The notes beneath the pieces were generated by a model that was not told the DNA's origin, ran no database searches, and was given only the letters and a program-made list of their open reading frames with translations. A stretch of 64,000 nucleotides of DNA from Cupriavidus laharis (lineage in GTDB: Bacteria > Pseudomonadota > Gammaproteobacteria > Burkholderiales > Burkholderiaceae), in NCBI RefSeq assembly GCF_914271435.1, contig NZ_CAJZAI010000005.1:124001-188000 (forward strand). The letters are read 5' to 3'. Positions within the stretch are counted from its first letter, which is position 1; the number at the start of each line of letters is the position of its first letter. Made by a program: the position numbers and the translations under genes. Of the stretch, positions 26,647 to 36,234 are shown piece after piece.

Positions 26647-28901
26647 AAGCGTTGGCAGGCGTGCTCCGGGCCATTCCCACCCCGCCGGGTTTCGTGTTCG
26701 CGATGGCGCTGACATGGATAGCGTTGCCGGCACAGGCGTTGCCCTCCTTCACCCAGGTCCGCGCCGACTGGCGCAGCACCGACATCGCCATCACCGATCG
26801 CAATGGCGAAACCATTGCGCGCGTGCGTGACGATTTCCGCGTGCGCCGCGGCGACTGGGTCGCGCTGGCCGAAACCTCGCCGGCGCTGCGTGCCGCCATC
26901 GTGCTGTCGGAGGACAAGCGCTTCTATGCGCACAGCGGTGTCGACTGGCAAGGCGTGGCCGCGGCGGCCTGGGCCAACCTCTGGAACACGCGCACGCGCG
27001 GCGCTTCCACGCTGACCATGCAGCTCGCCGGGCTGCTCGATGAAGACCTGCGCAGGCCAGGCGGCGCTGGGCAGGGCCGCAGCCTCACGCAGAAGCTGGG
27101 GCAGGCTGCCGGCGCGGCATCGCTGGAGCGAAGCTGGAGCAAGGACCAGATCCTCGAGGCCTATCTCAACCTGGTGCCGTTCCGCGGCGAACTGGTTGGC
27201 CTGTCGGCGATGTCGCAGGCGCTGTTCGGCAAGTTCCCGGAGGGACTGGATGCGCGTGAATCCGCGCTGGCCGTGGCGCTCGTACGCGCGCCCAATGCGA
27301 AGGCTGCGCAGGTCGCGCGCCGCGCGTGCGGCATCCTGCGCGAGATGCGGCTGCCGCGCGAATGCGAGGGGCTGGAGGGCTTTGCGCAACTGGCGCTGCT
27401 GCGCACGGGCAGCGTCGCGCAGCGCGGCACGGCAGCATCGCCGCTGCCAAGGCAACTGGCCCCGCACCTGGGCCGGCTGCTGGTCAGCCAGGCGCGTGCG
27501 CAAGCGGGAGCCAATGCGCCTGTGCTGCCGTACCTGCGTTCCACGCTCGACGCCGGGCTGCAGCGCGTGGCCGTGGCGAGCCTGCAGCGTCATCTGCGCG
27601 AACTGTCGGGCCGCAACGTGGAAGACGGCGCGGTAGTCGTGATCGACAACGCCAGCGGCGAGGTGCTGGCCTATGTGGGCTCTTCCGGCGAACTGTCCGG
27701 CGCGGCGCAGGTGGACCATGCGCAGGCGCTGCGGCAGGCCGGTTCAACGCTCAAGCCATTCCTGTACGAGCAGGCATTGGAAGAGCGGCGGCTGACTGCG
27801 GCGTCGCTGCTCGACGACAAGCCCGTCAACCTGCCCGTGGGTGGCGGGCTGTATGTGCCGCAGAACTATGACCATCGCTACGCGGGCTGGGTCAGCACGC
27901 GCGCGGCGCTGGCTGCATCGCTGAACGTGCCCGCCGTGCGCACGCTGGTGATGGTGACCCCGCACCGTTTCCACAAGCGCCTGGTGGCGCTGGGGCTGCC
28001 GTTGACCGAGGCTGGCGACTACTACGGCTACAGCCTCGCGCTCGGCAGCGCGGATGTGTCGCTGCTGGCGCTGACCAATGCGTATCGCGCGCTCGCCAAT
28101 GGCGGCCGCTACGGGCCGGTGCGCACGCGTGCGGGCATGGTGGCGGCGCCGGCCACGGCGGTGATGTCGCCGGCGGCGAGCTATGTGATCGCCGACATCC
28201 TGTCCGACCGCCATGCGCGTGCGCGCACCTTTGGCCTGGACAGCCCGCTGACCACACGCTTCTGGACTGCGGTAAAGACCGGCACCAGCAAGGACATGCG
28301 CGACAACTGGTGCATCGGCTGGTCGCAGCGCTATACCGTGGGCGTGTGGGTCGGCAATGCCAGCGGTGCCAGCATGCACGACGTGTCCGGCGTCTCGGGT
28401 GCGGCGCCGGTATGGCATGACGTGATGGAAGCACTGCACCGTTCGCAGCCGAGCGTAGCCCCGGACATGCCGGCAGGCGTGGAACGCGTGGCCCTGACTT
28501 TCTCGGACGACCTGGAGCCCGCGCGCGAGGAAGTGTTCCTGGCAGGCACGGCGCTCACCCGCGTAAGCGTAGGCACCTCGCCTGCACTGGCCGGTGTGCC
28601 GGCCATCGCAAACCCGGCCGACGGTACGGTGTTCGCGCTCGATCCGGATATGCCGCCGTCAGCGCAGCGCGTATGGTTTCATGCCGAAGGCGTGTCCGGA
28701 CAGACTGCGCGCGCGGTGAGCTGGCGCATGGACGGCAAGCCGCTCGGACGCGGTGGCGAAGTGGCGTGGCTGCCGTGGCCAGGCCGCCATCAGGTCGAGT
28801 TGCTGGACGCCGCCGGCAAGGTGGTGGACCGCATCGGCATCGAAGTGCGCGGCGCGAGCCTGCGCGCGCCAGCCGCCTCAGCGGGACGCGGTGCCCGCTG
28901 A
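26643..28901 (+). CDS. pbpC: Penicillin-binding protein 1C
   Basis: Bifunctional peptidoglycan synthase of 752 residues. A signal anchor (about 12-33) is followed by the GT51 glycosyltransferase domain with catalytic Glu about residue 90 (VLSEDKRFYAHSGVD) and GASTLTMQLAGLL. The transpeptidase domain has SxxK about 368 (AGSTLKPF) and KTGT about 544 (VKTGTSKDM). The C-terminal domain (about 655-745) is the small PBP1C-specific beta-domain. It is the last gene of the alpha-2-macroglobulin operon, and its end overlaps the convergent LysR gene by 24 bases. Confidence 0.94.
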   Translation: MKALAGVLRAIPTPPGFVFAMALTWIALPAQALPSFTQVRADWRSTDIAITDRNGETIARVRDDFRVRRGDWVALAETSPALRAAIVLSEDKRFYAHSGVDWQGVAAAAWANLWNTRTRGASTLTMQLAGLLDEDLRRPGGAGQGRSLTQKLGQAAGAASLERSWSKDQILEAYLNLVPFRGELVGLSAMSQALFGKFPEGLDARESALAVALVRAPNAKAAQVARRACGILREMRLPRECEGLEGFAQLALLRTGSVAQRGTAASPLPRQLAPHLGRLLVSQARAQAGANAPVLPYLRSTLDAGLQRVAVASLQRHLRELSGRNVEDGAVVVIDNASGEVLAYVGSSGELSGAAQVDHAQALRQAGSTLKPFLYEQALEERRLTAASLLDDKPVNLPVGGGLYVPQNYDHRYAGWVSTRAALAASLNVPAVRTLVMVTPHRFHKRLVALGLPLTEAGDYYGYSLALGSADVSLLALTNAYRALANGGRYGPVRTRAGMVAAPATAVMSPAASYVIADILSDRHARARTFGLDSPLTTRFWTAVKTGTSKDMRDNWCIGWSQRYTVGVWVGNASGASMHDVSGVSGAAPVWHDVMEALHRSQPSVAPDMPAGVERVALTFSDDLEPAREEVFLAGTALTRVSVGTSPALAGVPAIANPADGTVFALDPDMPPSAQRVWFHAEGVSGQTARAVSWRMDGKPLGRGGEVAWLPWPGRHQVELLDAAGKVVDRIGIEVRGASLRAPAASAGRGAR

Positions 28902-29816
28902 CACCGGTGCGTGCGCCTTGAGAAAATCGACGAAGGCACGCAGCTTCGGCGGCATCAGCGCACGGCCCGGGTAATAGAGATAGAAGCCATCGAACGGCGC
29001 CAGCCAGCGATCGAGCACGGTGACGAGCCGGCCATCGTCGAGCGCGGCCTGGATGTGGTGGGGGAATTCATAGATCAGCCCCACGCCATCCAGCGCTGCC
29101 TGGTGCAGCAGCGTCTTGTCATTGGCGATCAGCGCCGCGTGCGTGTCGACGGTGAAGGTGCGGCCGTCTTCCACGAACTCCCAGCGGTAGACGCTGCCAT
29201 GCGGGCCGAACCGGTATTGCAGGCAGGCGTGCGCATGCAGGTCGGAAGGTGTTTGCGGCGTGCCGAATTGCGCGAGATAGGCCGGCGCGGCGGCGACCAC
29301 CATGCGCAGCGGGCCGGTGACGGGGATCGCCACCATATCGCGCTGCAGGGCCTCGCCCAGGCGCAGGCCGGCGTCGAAGCCTTCGGCGACGAGGTCCGCA
29401 AAGCGGTCATCAGTGACCACGTCGACGCAGATGCCCGGGTACGCGCTCACGAAGGCCGCCAGCAGGGGCCGCAGCACGATGGCGCCGGCGGTGTTGGGCG
29501 TGGTCAGGCGCAGGGTGCCGACCGGGTTGTCGCGCTGCTGCCGGATATCGTCGGTGGCGGCGCCGATTTCCTGCAGCGCGGGCTCGATGCGCGCGAGCAG
29601 CGCCGCGCCCGCTTCGGTCAGGCCGACGCTGCGCGTGGTGCGCTGCAGGAGGCGCACGCCGAGCCGCGCTTCGAGCTGGCGAATGGTCTGCGATACCGCC
29701 GACGGGCTGACCGCCAGCGCCGCGGCGGCCGCGGTGAAGCTGCCGTGGCGGGCCACGCGCACGAACGCTGCCAGCGCAGGCAGGGAATCGGCATCGATTG
29801 TGAAGTCTGGCTTCAT
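28878..29816 (-). CDS. LysR-family transcriptional regulator
   Basis: Regulator of 312 residues. The winged helix-turn-helix occupies about residues 10-70 ([32 protein letters not shown]) and the effector domain 95-305 ([18 protein letters not shown]). ATG 29816 was chosen because the domain begins about ten residues later. It is divergent from the aldo/keto reductase gene with a 96-base gap, so that gene is the probable target. Confidence 0.92.
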   Translation of the reverse strand: MKPDFTIDADSLPALAAFVRVARHGSFTAAAAALAVSPSAVSQTIRQLEARLGVRLLQRTTRSVGLTEAGAALLARIEPALQEIGAATDDIRQQRDNPVGTLRLTTPNTAGAIVLRPLLAAFVSAYPGICVDVVTDDRFADLVAEGFDAGLRLGEALQRDMVAIPVTGPLRMVVAAAPAYLAQFGTPQTPSDLHAHACLQYRFGPHGSVYRWEFVEDGRTFTVDTHAALIANDKTLLHQAALDGVGLIYEFPHHIQAALDDGRLVTVLDRWLAPFDGFYLYYPGRALMPPKLRAFVDFLKAHAPVSAGTASR

Positions 29817-29912
29817 GATGCATGCAGCGTAGCACGCTGGTTCCGGGGCCGTCGACTGTCCATACTTGCCTGCGTTCGTCGCCGCGTGCGACGCCACCAG
29901 ACAGGAGCCAGC

Positions 29913-30926
<1,014 letters not shown>

Positions 30927-30997
30927 TCGGGGCGCGCAGGGCCTGCCGCATAATGGCGGGTCCTGAACCCATGAACCGCGCCCGCCGGAGTGCCCGC

Positions 30998-31954
30998 ATG
31001 TCCCTGATCCCCCTCGATGCCGCCAGCACGGCCGCACGCCTGCCTTACCCAGAGCTGGCCGCGGCGATCGCCGACATGCTGGCCGAACTGCGCGACGGCA
31101 CGGCCATGGCGCCGCCGCGCATCGCGCTGCCGGTAGGCGACGCGCAGGACGGAGAGGGCACGCTGCTGGTGATGCCGGCGCGCAACCGGCGGCTGGTGAT
31201 GACCAAGAACATCACCGTGCATCCGGACAATCCGCGGCGCGGGCTGCCGAACATCCTTGGCGAAGTAGTGGTGGCCGACGCGCATACCGGTGAGCGCGTG
31301 GCGATGCTCGACGGCCCCACGGTGACAGGCCGGCGCACGGCGGCGGTGTCGTTGCTGGCGGCACAGCGCTTTGCCGCGCAGCCGGACGGCGAGCTGCTGA
31401 TCATCGGTGCCGGCGTGCAGGCGCTGACGCACCTGGAAGCCTTTGTCGCCGGACTGCCGGTGCGCCGCGTGTGGCTGCATTCGCGCACGCGCGACAAGGC
31501 CGAGGCGCTGGCCGCGCATGCCGGCACGCTCGGCGTGGCGGCGGAAGTCGTGGATGACCCTGCATCCGTGCTGCCGCGCGTGTCGATGGTGGTGACGGTG
31601 ACATCGAGCCGCAGTCCGGTGTTGCCGGACATCGGCAGCGGCTTGTGGCGGGACGACCATTTCATTGCCGCGGTTGGCGCGTTCCGCCCCGACATGTGCG
31701 AACTGCCGCCCGCGCTGTGCCACGCGGCTTCGGCCAGCGGTCGGCTGCTGGCCGATACGCTGTTCGGTATCGAGGACGAAGCCGGCGACCTGCTCCAGGC
31801 GGGCATCGACTGGGCTACGGTACAGCCGTTCGAAACGGCCATCCTGGAGGCGGGGGCCATTCGGGCGCGCGCCGGCAGCCCGCTCGTGTTCAAGAGCGTC
31901 GGCTACGCGCTGTGGGACCTGGCGGCCTGCGTGCTGGCCAGCCGGCAAGGCTGA
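30998..31954 (+). CDS. Ornithine cyclodeaminase/mu-crystallin family protein
   Basis: NAD(P)-binding protein of 318 residues. The Rossmann motif ELLIIGAGVQALTHLEAF (about 123-140) and the substrate-site region RNRRLVMTKNITVHPDNPRRGLP-type segment (about 62-84) place it in the OCD/mu-crystallin family, which includes ornithine cyclodeaminase, alanine dehydrogenase and delta1-piperideine-2-carboxylate reductase. Exact substrate cannot be told. ATG 30998 has GGAG 8 bases upstream. It lies 71 bases after the aldo/keto reductase and may be cotranscribed. Confidence 0.87.
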   Translation: MSLIPLDAASTAARLPYPELAAAIADMLAELRDGTAMAPPRIALPVGDAQDGEGTLLVMPARNRRLVMTKNITVHPDNPRRGLPNILGEVVVADAHTGERVAMLDGPTVTGRRTAAVSLLAAQRFAAQPDGELLIIGAGVQALTHLEAFVAGLPVRRVWLHSRTRDKAEALAAHAGTLGVAAEVVDDPASVLPRVSMVVTVTSSRSPVLPDIGSGLWRDDHFIAAVGAFRPDMCELPPALCHAASASGRLLADTLFGIEDEAGDLLQAGIDWATVQPFETAILEAGAIRARAGSPLVFKSVGYALWDLAACVLASRQG

Positions 31955-31960
31955 CCGGCG

Positions 31961-32581
31961 CTACGCCGCTGCGGACTCCAGCCACATACGGAACAGTTCC
32001 CGCGCCGGCTCAAGGAAGGTTGCAATCGGCTCGCTGCAGCCGCCGGCATACCAGTGGCAGTAACAGCCCTGGAAGGTGGCCAGCATCAGCCGCGCCATCG
32101 GGGCCGGCATCGGCCGCTGGGGCAGCGAGAATGCGTCGACCAGCGCCTGCACGTGGCTGTCCCAGCCGCGGCGGATTTCGGCGCGTACGCTGGCCGGCAC
32201 GCTGCCCGAGAACAGCATGCCGAGCACCACACCCTTGGCTTCCGGGTTGGCGGCGAAGGCCTGCGCCACCTGCTCGAATACCCGGTCCAGGCGTCGAGCC
32301 GGTGTTTCACCCGCACGCACCTGCGGCGCAGTCTCCTGCCCGATCTGCTTGAACAAGCTGGTGGCGGCTTCCGCCAATAGCATTTCCTTGCTCCCGAAGT
32401 GCCATAGCAAGCTGCTCTTGGCGACGCCCGCGCTGCCGGAGATCTGGTCCAGCGTGACGTCGGCATAGCCGTGCGCGCGGATCAGGTCGCGCGTGACCGC
32501 GAGCACGCGCTGGCGGGTTTCCAGGCCGCGGCGGTTTTTCTGGGCGGCTGGCGGAGCGGACGGCGGGGCGGAAGCGGACAT
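31961..32581 (-). CDS. TetR-family transcriptional regulator
   Basis: Repressor of 206 residues. The helix-turn-helix is at about residues 25-70 (VLAVTRDLIRAHGYADVTLDQISGSAG, KSSLLWHFGSKE). The C-terminal ligand domain contains two Cys in CYCHWYAGGC. It is divergent from the alkylsulfatase gene, which it probably represses, with a 218-base gap containing palindromes. The ribosome site is weak. Confidence 0.9.
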   Translation of the reverse strand: MSASAPPSAPPAAQKNRRGLETRQRVLAVTRDLIRAHGYADVTLDQISGSAGVAKSSLLWHFGSKEMLLAEAATSLFKQIGQETAPQVRAGETPARRLDRVFEQVAQAFAANPEAKGVVLGMLFSGSVPASVRAEIRRGWDSHVQALVDAFSLPQRPMPAPMARLMLATFQGCYCHWYAGGCSEPIATFLEPARELFRMWLESAAA

Positions 32582-32617
32582 CGGGGCGCAATCAAAGAGG
32601 TCGTTCAGATCACCTGT

Positions 32618-32677
32618 GCGGACGCGTCCGCGCAGAAATTCTGATTATTCGAATTTGACAGTGTGACGGTATTCGAA
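32618..32677. promoter_or_regulatory. Candidate operators between TetR and alkylsulfatase genes
   Basis: Perfect 14-base palindrome GCGGACGCGTCCGC (32618-32631) and two copies of TATTCGAA (32646-32653, 32670-32677) spaced 24 bases. A TTGACA sits between the two (32655-32660) without a good -10. These are symmetrical sites of the kind TetR proteins bind; which is used is unknown. Confidence 0.5.
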
Positions 32678-32799
32678 CCAAACTTCAAAATTGTACTGAA
32701 TGTTCAGGACAATGTGCCCCCGCTGGTGGACGGCAGCTTCGGCTGCCGCCTTGTCGCTTCATCGGGCTCGCACAGAGCCAATGTCTCAAGGAGTACCCA

Positions 32800-34761
32800 A
32801 TGCTTCACCGATATGCGGCGCTGGCCGCCGCTGCGCTGTGCCTGGCTGGCACAGCCCATGCCGCCGAAGGTCCCAGGCCCGCCACGGCGGCTACCGCGAA
32901 GGCCAACGCGGCCGTCCTGCAGCAGTTGCCTTTCGCCAACCGGCAGGACTTCGAGGATGCACAGCGCGGCTTTATCGGCACGCTGGACAGCAACGAAATC
33001 CGCGACGCGCAGGGCCGTCTGGTCTGGTCGCTGGGGACCTACGCGTTCCTGCGCGATGCGAAGGCGCCGGATACGGTCAATCCCAGCCTGTGGCGCCAGG
33101 CGCAGCTGAACATGAACAACGGCCTGTTCCAGGTCACGGACCGCATCTACCAGGTGCGCGGGCTGGACATCTCGAACATGACCATCATCGAGGGCGATAC
33201 CGGGCTGATCATCATCGATCCGCTCACCTCGACGGAAACCGCGCATGCGGCGCTGGGCCTGTACTACAAGCATCGTCCGAAGAAGCCCGTGGTGGCGGTG
33301 ATCTACACCCATAGCCATGGCGACCACTTCGGCGGCGTCAAGGGCGTGACCACCAACGAGGATGTCAAGGCCGGCCGCGTCAAGGTGCTGGCGCCCGAAG
33401 GGTTCATGGAAGAGGCCGTCAGCGAGAACGTGTTCGCGGGCACGGCGATGGGCCGCCGGGCGCAGTACATGTACGGCGCCAACCTGCCGCGGTCGGCCAC
33501 CGGCCATGTCGATTCAGGCCTTGGCAAGGCGGTGTCGCACGGCACCATCACGCTGATTCCGCCGACGGACCTGATCGCGAAGACCGGCGAGACGCGCACG
33601 ATCGACGGCGTGCAGATCGAGTTCCAGATGGCGCCCGGCACCGAGGCGCCCGCCGAGATGCTGATGTACTTCCCGCAGTGGAAGGCGCTGTGTGCGGCCG
33701 AGGACGCCACCCACAACCTGCATAACCTGTACACCATCCGCGGGGCGCAGGTGCGCGACGCCAACCAGTGGTGGCGTGCGCTGGATGAGACCATCGACCG
33801 CTTCGGCGGCCGCACCGAGGTGGTATTCGCCCAGCATCACTGGCCGAAGTGGGGCCAGCAGAACATCGTGACGTACCTCGGCAACCAGCGCGACGCCTAC
33901 AAGTACATCCACGACCAGTCGCTGCGCCTGGCCAACCAGGGCTTCACGCCGGCCGAGATCGGCGAGCGCGTGAAACTGCCGCCGTCACTGGCCAGCCAGT
34001 GGGACCTGCGTGACTATTACGGCACGGTCAACCACAATGCCAAGGCGATCTACCAGCGCTACCTGGGCTGGTATGACGGCAACCCGGCCAACCTCTATCC
34101 GCTGCCGCCGGAAGAGGCTGCCAGGCACTATGTCCAGTTCATGGGCGGTGCGGCCAGGGTGATCGAACAGGCTAAGGCTTCGTACGCGCGCGGCGAGTAC
34201 CGCTGGGTGGCCGAGGTCATGAAGCATGTGGTCTTTGCCGATCCGTCCAACCAGGCGGCGCGTGACCTGGAAGCCGACGCGCTCGAGCAACTCGGCTACC
34301 AGACCGAATCGGCCACGTGGCGCAGCGCCTTCCTGAGCGGTGCGCAGGAACTGCGCAGCGGCCTGTCCAGGGATGTGGGCACGCGCACCTCGAGCCCCGA
34401 TGTGCTGCGCGCGATGACCGACACCATGCTCCTGGACTACCTGGCGATCCGCCTGAATGGCGAGCGTGCGGCCGGGCATAAGCTGGCCATCGACTGGGTC
34501 CAGCCCGATACCGGCAAGCGCTACGCGCTGACGGTGGACAATGGCGTGTTCCGCTACAAGGCCGACGCCCGGCACGCGAACCCGCAGGTGACGCTGAGCA
34601 TCCCACGCGCGACGCTGATGGGCGTACTGGCTGGCCAGACCACGCTGCCGGCCGAAGTGCAGGCCGGACGGGCACGCGTCGACGGCGATGCCGGCGCGCT
34701 GCGCACGTGGATGGGCCTGATGGACAAGTTCGACAGCAACTTCGCCATCGTGACGCCCTGA
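32800..34761 (+). CDS. Alkyl/aryl-sulfatase with metallo-beta-lactamase domain
   Basis: Exported hydrolase of 653 residues of the SdsA1/Pisa1 type, which cleaves alkyl sulfates such as dodecyl sulfate into alcohol and sulfate. A signal peptide ends at about residue 22 (GTAHA). The binuclear zinc site is THSHGDHFGG (His171, His173, Asp175, His176), with further ligands in EDATHN and FAQHHWP. A helical dimerisation domain follows and then a C-terminal SCP2-like domain (about 530-653). The ribosome site is AAGGAGTACCC. It is divergent from a TetR gene. Full family length and intact metal residues suggest an active enzyme. Confidence 0.93.
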   Translation: MLHRYAALAAAALCLAGTAHAAEGPRPATAATAKANAAVLQQLPFANRQDFEDAQRGFIGTLDSNEIRDAQGRLVWSLGTYAFLRDAKAPDTVNPSLWRQAQLNMNNGLFQVTDRIYQVRGLDISNMTIIEGDTGLIIIDPLTSTETAHAALGLYYKHRPKKPVVAVIYTHSHGDHFGGVKGVTTNEDVKAGRVKVLAPEGFMEEAVSENVFAGTAMGRRAQYMYGANLPRSATGHVDSGLGKAVSHGTITLIPPTDLIAKTGETRTIDGVQIEFQMAPGTEAPAEMLMYFPQWKALCAAEDATHNLHNLYTIRGAQVRDANQWWRALDETIDRFGGRTEVVFAQHHWPKWGQQNIVTYLGNQRDAYKYIHDQSLRLANQGFTPAEIGERVKLPPSLASQWDLRDYYGTVNHNAKAIYQRYLGWYDGNPANLYPLPPEEAARHYVQFMGGAARVIEQAKASYARGEYRWVAEVMKHVVFADPSNQAARDLEADALEQLGYQTESATWRSAFLSGAQELRSGLSRDVGTRTSSPDVLRAMTDTMLLDYLAIRLNGERAAGHKLAIDWVQPDTGKRYALTVDNGVFRYKADARHANPQVTLSIPRATLMGVLAGQTTLPAEVQAGRARVDGDAGALRTWMGLMDKFDSNFAIVTP

Positions 34762-34776
34762 CGCTACAGGCTTGGT

Positions 34777-34822
34777 TTGCGCAGGCGGCGGCCTGATGGA
34801 AATCCTGCCGCCGCCTGCGCAA
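34777..34822 (+). repeat. Strong 15-bp hairpin after the alkylsulfatase gene
   Basis: TTGCGCAGGCGGCGG (34777-34791) and its exact complement (34808-34822) form a stem with a 16-base loop. No T-run follows, so it may be a weak or Rho-assisted terminator or a 3'-end stabiliser. Confidence 0.7.
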
Positions 34823-35039
34823 GACCACGTATATTCGAGGGTTTTTTGCGCTGCACGGCAAAACGTTGCGCGCATGCTGCGATACCGAGGGCCCGTACCA
34901 GCCTCGATACGATTTTCTTAATGGTTAACCCTTAGGTTAGGGGAGTCCTTCTACGAATCTGTGTCGTCGACGAAACAGTCCCGGTGCGGCAGGTCGGATA
35001 ATGCCTGCCGGCAGCAACCGAATGAGGAGTATCAGGACT

Positions 35040-35765
35040 ATGAAATCGACCTATAAGAAGATGCTGGCGGCAGGCGCTGTCATGGCGCTGGCAGGTACCG
35101 CACAGGCACAATCGGCTGGCAGCAACATCATCAGCCTGGGCTGGTTCCGCGTGATGCCGAACAGCTCGGCCGATCCGCTGACGGTGGACAGCATCAACGG
35201 CCGCCCGGTCGGCATGACCCGCCCGAACACCGGCGCGGATATCGAGAGCGCCGACACGCTGGGCATCGCCTTCACGCATTTCTTCACGGACAACATCTCG
35301 GCCGAATTCGTCGCGGGCATTCCGCCCAAGCATGACGTCAAGGGCACCGGCGACTACGCCCAATATGGCAAGCTGGGATCGGTCAGGCAGTGGAGCCCGG
35401 CTGTGCTGGTGAAGTACCACTTCTTCGAAGCCAAGACCAGGTTCCGCCCGTACGTGGGCCTCGGTGTGAACTACACGTGGTTCACCGACGAAACCATTAC
35501 CAACCAGAACTTCGTCAACCACGCGTTTGGCATTCCCGGCGCCAAGATGACCGCCAGTGCCGACAGTTCGTGGAACCCGGTGTTCAATATCGGTGCCAAC
35601 TACGCCATTACCGACAATTGGTTTGTCGGCCTGTCGGTGTCCTACCTGCCGCTGTCGACGCATGCCACGCTGACCACGCAGGCGGGCGCGACGACAATCA
35701 TTTCGCACACCAAGATCAAGATCGATCCGGTGGTGACGTTCCTGAGTGTGGGTTACCGGTTCTGA
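35040..35765 (+). CDS. ompW: OmpW-family outer-membrane protein
   Basis: Small beta-barrel of 241 residues. A signal peptide ends at about 23 (GTAQAQ). The family pattern [48 protein letters not shown] and the ending FLSVGYRF with terminal Phe identify OmpW, an eight-stranded channel for small hydrophobic molecules. The ribosome site is GAGGAGTATCAGGACT. A terminator follows. Confidence 0.93.
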   Translation: MKSTYKKMLAAGAVMALAGTAQAQSAGSNIISLGWFRVMPNSSADPLTVDSINGRPVGMTRPNTGADIESADTLGIAFTHFFTDNISAEFVAGIPPKHDVKGTGDYAQYGKLGSVRQWSPAVLVKYHFFEAKTRFRPYVGLGVNYTWFTDETITNQNFVNHAFGIPGAKMTASADSSWNPVFNIGANYAITDNWFVGLSVSYLPLSTHATLTTQAGATTIISHTKIKIDPVVTFLSVGYRF

Positions 35766-35789
35766 TTTCCGCCAGGACAGTTGTGAAAA

Positions 35790-35814
35790 CGGGGCGCCTT
35801 GGGCGCCCCGTTTC
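35790..35814 (+). terminator. Intrinsic terminator of ompW
   Basis: CGGGGCGCC (35790-35798) pairs with GGCGCCCCG (35802-35810), followed by TTTCGTTTC. It may also serve the convergent copZ gene. Confidence 0.85.
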
Positions 35815-35844
35815 GTTTCATTCGTTGATGAGCGGCGCCGGGCT

Positions 35845-36045
35845 TCACGCCGCCGACTTCACCGGATAGCCAGCTTCCTCGATGGCCGCCCGCAATGCCT
35901 GCACATCGGCGCCGCTTTCGACCTTGACCGACTGGGCCGGCACATCCGCCGTGACGCGTGCGGCGGGATCGACGCCCTGCACCGCGCGCGTAATGGCGCC
36001 GACGCAGTGGTTGCACGACATGCCTTCGACCTGGAACTGGATCAT
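35845..36045 (-). CDS. copZ: Copper chaperone (heavy-metal-associated domain)
   Basis: Cytosolic metallochaperone of 66 residues consisting of one HMA domain, with the metal site GMSCNHC (Cys11, Cys14). It carries Cu(I) to the CopA ATPase. ATG 36045 has an excellent AGGAGG site eight bases upstream. It is divergent from copA and has its own CueR-type promoter. Confidence 0.93.
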   Translation of the reverse strand: MIQFQVEGMSCNHCVGAITRAVQGVDPAARVTADVPAQSVKVESGADVQALRAAIEEAGYPVKSAA

Positions 36046-36099
36046 GGTTGGGACCTCCTGATTGACATGGACTGGCAGCACGATTGCCGCAACAGAGGT

Positions 36100-36130
36100 A
36101 GTGTGAACCTTCCTATCGTGGGAAGCGCAA
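36100..36130 (-). promoter_or_regulatory. CueR-type promoter of copZ
   Basis: On the minus strand: TTGCGC, a 19-base spacer and CACACT. The long spacer holds the dyad CTTCC...GGAAG (36109-36125). MerR-family activators such as CueR work on 19-base spacers with exactly such dyads. Confidence 0.72.
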
Positions 36131-36184
36131 GCAAAACCGGAAGCTGGCAACCGAAAGGGCAGGTAACGGCACTCAACATCCCCC

Positions 36185-36215
36185 TTGACCTTCCTATGAT
36201 GGTAAGGTCCATCAT
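36185..36215 (+). promoter_or_regulatory. CueR-type promoter of copA
   Basis: TTGACC (36185-36190), a 19-base spacer and CATCAT (36210-36215). The spacer carries ACCTTCC...GTAAGGT, nearly the same dyad as in the copZ promoter. The ATG that begins inside the -10 element (36214) cannot be the start if this promoter is used. Confidence 0.8.
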
Positions 36216-36234
36216 GCAGTCACCAAAACTGTGG

